Of a DNA stretch of 64,000 nt, positions 61,155 through 64,000 are shown piece after piece. This DNA comes from Phytoseiulus persimilis (lineage: Eukaryota > Arthropoda > Arachnida > Mesostigmata > Phytoseiidae). Within the stretch, counting starts at the first letter, position 1; each line of letters opens with the position of its first letter. Made by a program: the position numbers and the translations under genes. The stretch lies in the NCBI GenBank assembly GCA_037576195.1, contig CM075102.1, forward strand, positions 248,001 to 312,000. The letters are read 5' to 3'. The notes beneath the pieces were generated by a model. It did no database searches, had not been told where the DNA came from, and saw only the letters and a list, made by a program, of their open reading frames with translations.

Positions 61155-64000
61155 ATGAATTGAACGAGGAAAGTCCATGACTGAATCGCATGGGAAAAGT
61201 TATGGAAGTCAGGAAGATCCCGATCTTAGGGCGATATGGGAATCACATCACGTCGAACCCGGCTCTCTGATGAGGTTCATCCGTGATCGAGATTTCAAAC
61301 AAGAACCAGTGGGAAGTGGTGGATTAAGACAGTGAGTGTGAACAATAGTCAAACCATCGGGAGTCGGAAAGCTCAACTCCGGCAAACTTATGGGAGCAGA
61401 TACGAGCAACGTCTGTAGGGTCCACGATGAGATCTTCAGAAATCGTCGCGTCTCACGTTCATTAGGAGGAGCTCAGAGAACGTTTTGGCGCAGCTGTTTC
61501 TCCGATCTGTTCGCTAGGACGTCACCTTAACGATGGAGAACACCTGTCTTGCGGCGAATTCCTTGTGATTCGATGCGAGGCATTGGCATGATGTCTGCGA
61601 ACCGCGATATGATCACCTCCAGCGAAAAACTCAACTTCCCGGTCCTGATGTGATGCTCCCGGTGAGGCTCTGCTCCCCAAATGCTCGGGAGAGAGTCACC
61701 TATCCGATGGAGAGCGCGAGTATCGCTGAAAATCAGGGGGAATCTTCGACGTAGTATCTCATGTGCATAGTTCATGACTTTCAACGAAATTGGTGATGCC
61801 TTGGGTCGGAAAATTCGTGCCACTCGATTCCACTAGCTCATCTAGTCGCTGGAGCAAAGAAGGAGAATTAGTCCACTCTTTCGCACTCACAAGGGAATGG
61901 CACGACCTCGTGGTGGTATCTGGGATTGAAAATATCTAGTCGGGTACCTTCCTATGGACTTTTGAAGCAATCTGTCGCCGAAAGTTCCTCTTCCGCCTCC
62001 TTGGTATTCAAGTGCAGTCTCTCACTTCAATTGCTCAGTAATCGTACATGAGGCTCATGCGTAGAGCTTGCGGTCCTCACACATGTCGGCTGGTTCTCGT
62101 TGACTTTTCAAGATGCTAGCCATCAGAGCTTCCGGATTCCCAAGCGGAAGCAACGATGCGCAAGCACGAATGGGGCCCCCTTTGTCCCGTCGAGAGAGGA
62201 TCCGTCACTGGCCGAAGAACCAGATTGATTCATTGATTGGTCAGGTAGGAATCATGGGCGAGACATACCTCGGGTCTGGTGTACGCATGGATTCGAATCA
62301 GGATCCCACCACCGCTGTGTTTCATTGCTGTACGATGGAAAAGTGGAGCCTGAGGACGAGGATGTTCGAGGTTGGAACTCTAGCTTGCCTCCTGACCTCA
62401 TCGGTGTGTATAGCTTAGCAAGCTCACCGTTGCGTTCGGTGGCGCATTAACGGCAGGGCACACGATGTCGTACCCTCGCCTCGAGCAACAGAAGCTGTTA
62501 GATTCAGCCTGATTCCCGACATCCCTCCACAGACTCTTGCCAGCTTCGATTTGGAAACTCGTGCGAAAATCAGGACAACTGGTACATCAGATTCAACGTC
62601 GACAAACCGAGTGTGTTTTCAATAAACTCTCGATCTTTTCAGCTGATCAGCACGAAACTTTCGACCTTCCCTATACTTCTCGTTTCCTCGCCTCCGACTG
62701 ACTTCGAGAACGCGATCTTGCATGGATGAAATTCGCCCTATGCCACTTAAAGCATCAGTTATGACTCTGTCCGAATCGTCTGCCCCCTGAAGCTTCATAT
62801 TCCGCTTGGATAGTCCTCGATCGATAATGCCACGGGGTTCTTCATGAGATACGAGTTGGGAATGCAAGCTGGCCACTCGAGAATCTTGAATGTGAATCGA
62901 TCCTCGCACGTTGCTCGCCACTAGACCTCTCAAATGACCGCATCTCCAGAAATCGGGGTTTGTGGTCAGCGGAAAACCGCAAAGGCAAAACCGCGGCCTC
63001 TGTCGCATGTTTTGAATTACTTCGATAGCCGATTTTCTCGAGCCAAGACATGGTAGCGATCGCTCATCGAGGAAGAGTTGTGACATTTATCCGTACTTTT
63101 CTATCTGAAACGCTTTCCGTAGAACGGGAATCGCGTCGAGTGTCGGCGGATTCAAACTAGCTCCATGTTCCCTCGGCAACAGCTCTACAACACTGAAATC
63201 TTGTTCCAGGCACACCGAGGGTGGAGGAATGCTCAATGAAATCCATCGAATCAGACCTGGGAGGCGATCCTGCCCTCCACCGTGTTCGCAAAGCGCATAC
63301 TACCTCCGTAAGCGTTCATTCGTTGAGGATTTGGTCTCCCCCTCAGAAACCTCCGGAGTTGTCGGAATGGTGGGGAGAGAGTCCTACGTGAGCGGCACCT
63401 GAGTAAAAAAGCCAGGACATGGATAGTGATGCCGAGACCCCATCTCCGCGCACTAGAAAGTCGCCGGCGTCAAGGAGAACGCCCCGGTTGGGGTTCTCCA
63501 TCGCTGATCCGAGATGCCTACGCATTCTGTTCTTGGAGAATTCTCGACAGAACCACAAGGATTTCTCTGGTGGACGGCGTTTTCTGGACGCGACTCCGGC
63601 GAGCTCATCACGGTTCTTCAGCCCATCGCATGTGCGATTGTAGAAGCATAACCACACGGAAACCCCGATTCGCGCTTTTTCCTCCGCATTGTGTGTTGAA
63701 ATTGTTCTCTGACCCTTGAAACATCTCCTGTGATCCACCGTGATACCCCAAAGGTTCTTGAGTGGGAACTTGCAACCATGGGAGAAAAGAGGAGCCAAGG
63801 GATTCGTCATGAAAACGTGCAAGGGAGCTCACCAAGCAAGAGAGCGACCTCACAGTGGGGTCTAGTATGCACGTTGGATGTCCGATGGAGTCTACACCGA
63901 ACGAATACATCGCGTAGATAATGCGGTGCTAGCAGGATTCGTCGTGACTGCTCTGAGAAACGTTGTTCTTCATGCACGTCGCGTTATCGAAAACAGAAAC
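61155..64000. other. Window end, no supported gene
   Basis: Frames at 61527-61823 (-), 62113-62418 (+), 62619-63086 (-) and 63343-63822 (-) are open but unrecognised, and both strands are open over parts of the same DNA. A plus-strand AATAAA occurs at 62620. Confidence 0.35.

Overview
The window is animal nuclear DNA, most likely from an arthropod. Its genes are split by many short introns (mostly 50-150 bases, GT...AG), and six recognisable metazoan genes can be spliced by eye. There are no operons and no bacterial signals. The transposons are typical of arthropods: a copia element whose primer site resembles that of Drosophila copia, a gypsy/Metaviridae remnant, mariner, hAT and Helitron-like elements. 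Base composition near 50% GC, small introns and dense exons would fit a compact mite genome such as a phytoseiid, but the sequence alone does not prove the species.

Layout. 0.75-5.5 kb holds a 16-exon phosphatidylinositol 4-kinase beta gene (+). 5.5-9.6 kb is mostly unassigned and contains a degenerate 45-bp minisatellite. 9.6-23 kb is a transposon graveyard. It has a copia element (-) with intact 207-bp LTRs and CCTGG target duplications, two head-to-tail Helitron-like elements filled with a 45-bp minisatellite, and a gypsy remnant (+). The gypsy reverse transcriptase is split by an element with an 8-bp target duplication, and that element is itself split by a mariner with very long terminal inverted repeats. 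A truncated mariner relative and a 206-bp inverted repeat around a 70-bp minisatellite follow.

23.7-34.0 kb is a dense gene cluster. It contains an ADCK5-type UbiB kinase (+), a small DUF2462/UPF0390 protein (-), the tri-snRNP protein SNRNP27 (+) and LZTR1 (+, 17 exons, 804 codons). 34.5-36.5 kb is a decayed hAT transposon with an exact 8-bp duplication. 40.5-44.6 kb is a complete 14-exon monoamine (dopamine-type) transporter gene (-). From 44.7 kb to the end I see only isolated candidate exons, simple repeats and transposon termini.

The host genes are separate transcription units: lipid signalling at Golgi membranes, a mitochondrial UbiB protein, splicing, RAS degradation and neurotransmitter reuptake. 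The one shared arrangement is a tail-to-tail ADCK5/DUF2462 pair followed by a head-to-head DUF2462/SNRNP27 pair. I found no previously undescribed gene system. The most unusual material is the nested transposon structure and the protein-open minisatellites at 14.7-23 kb.
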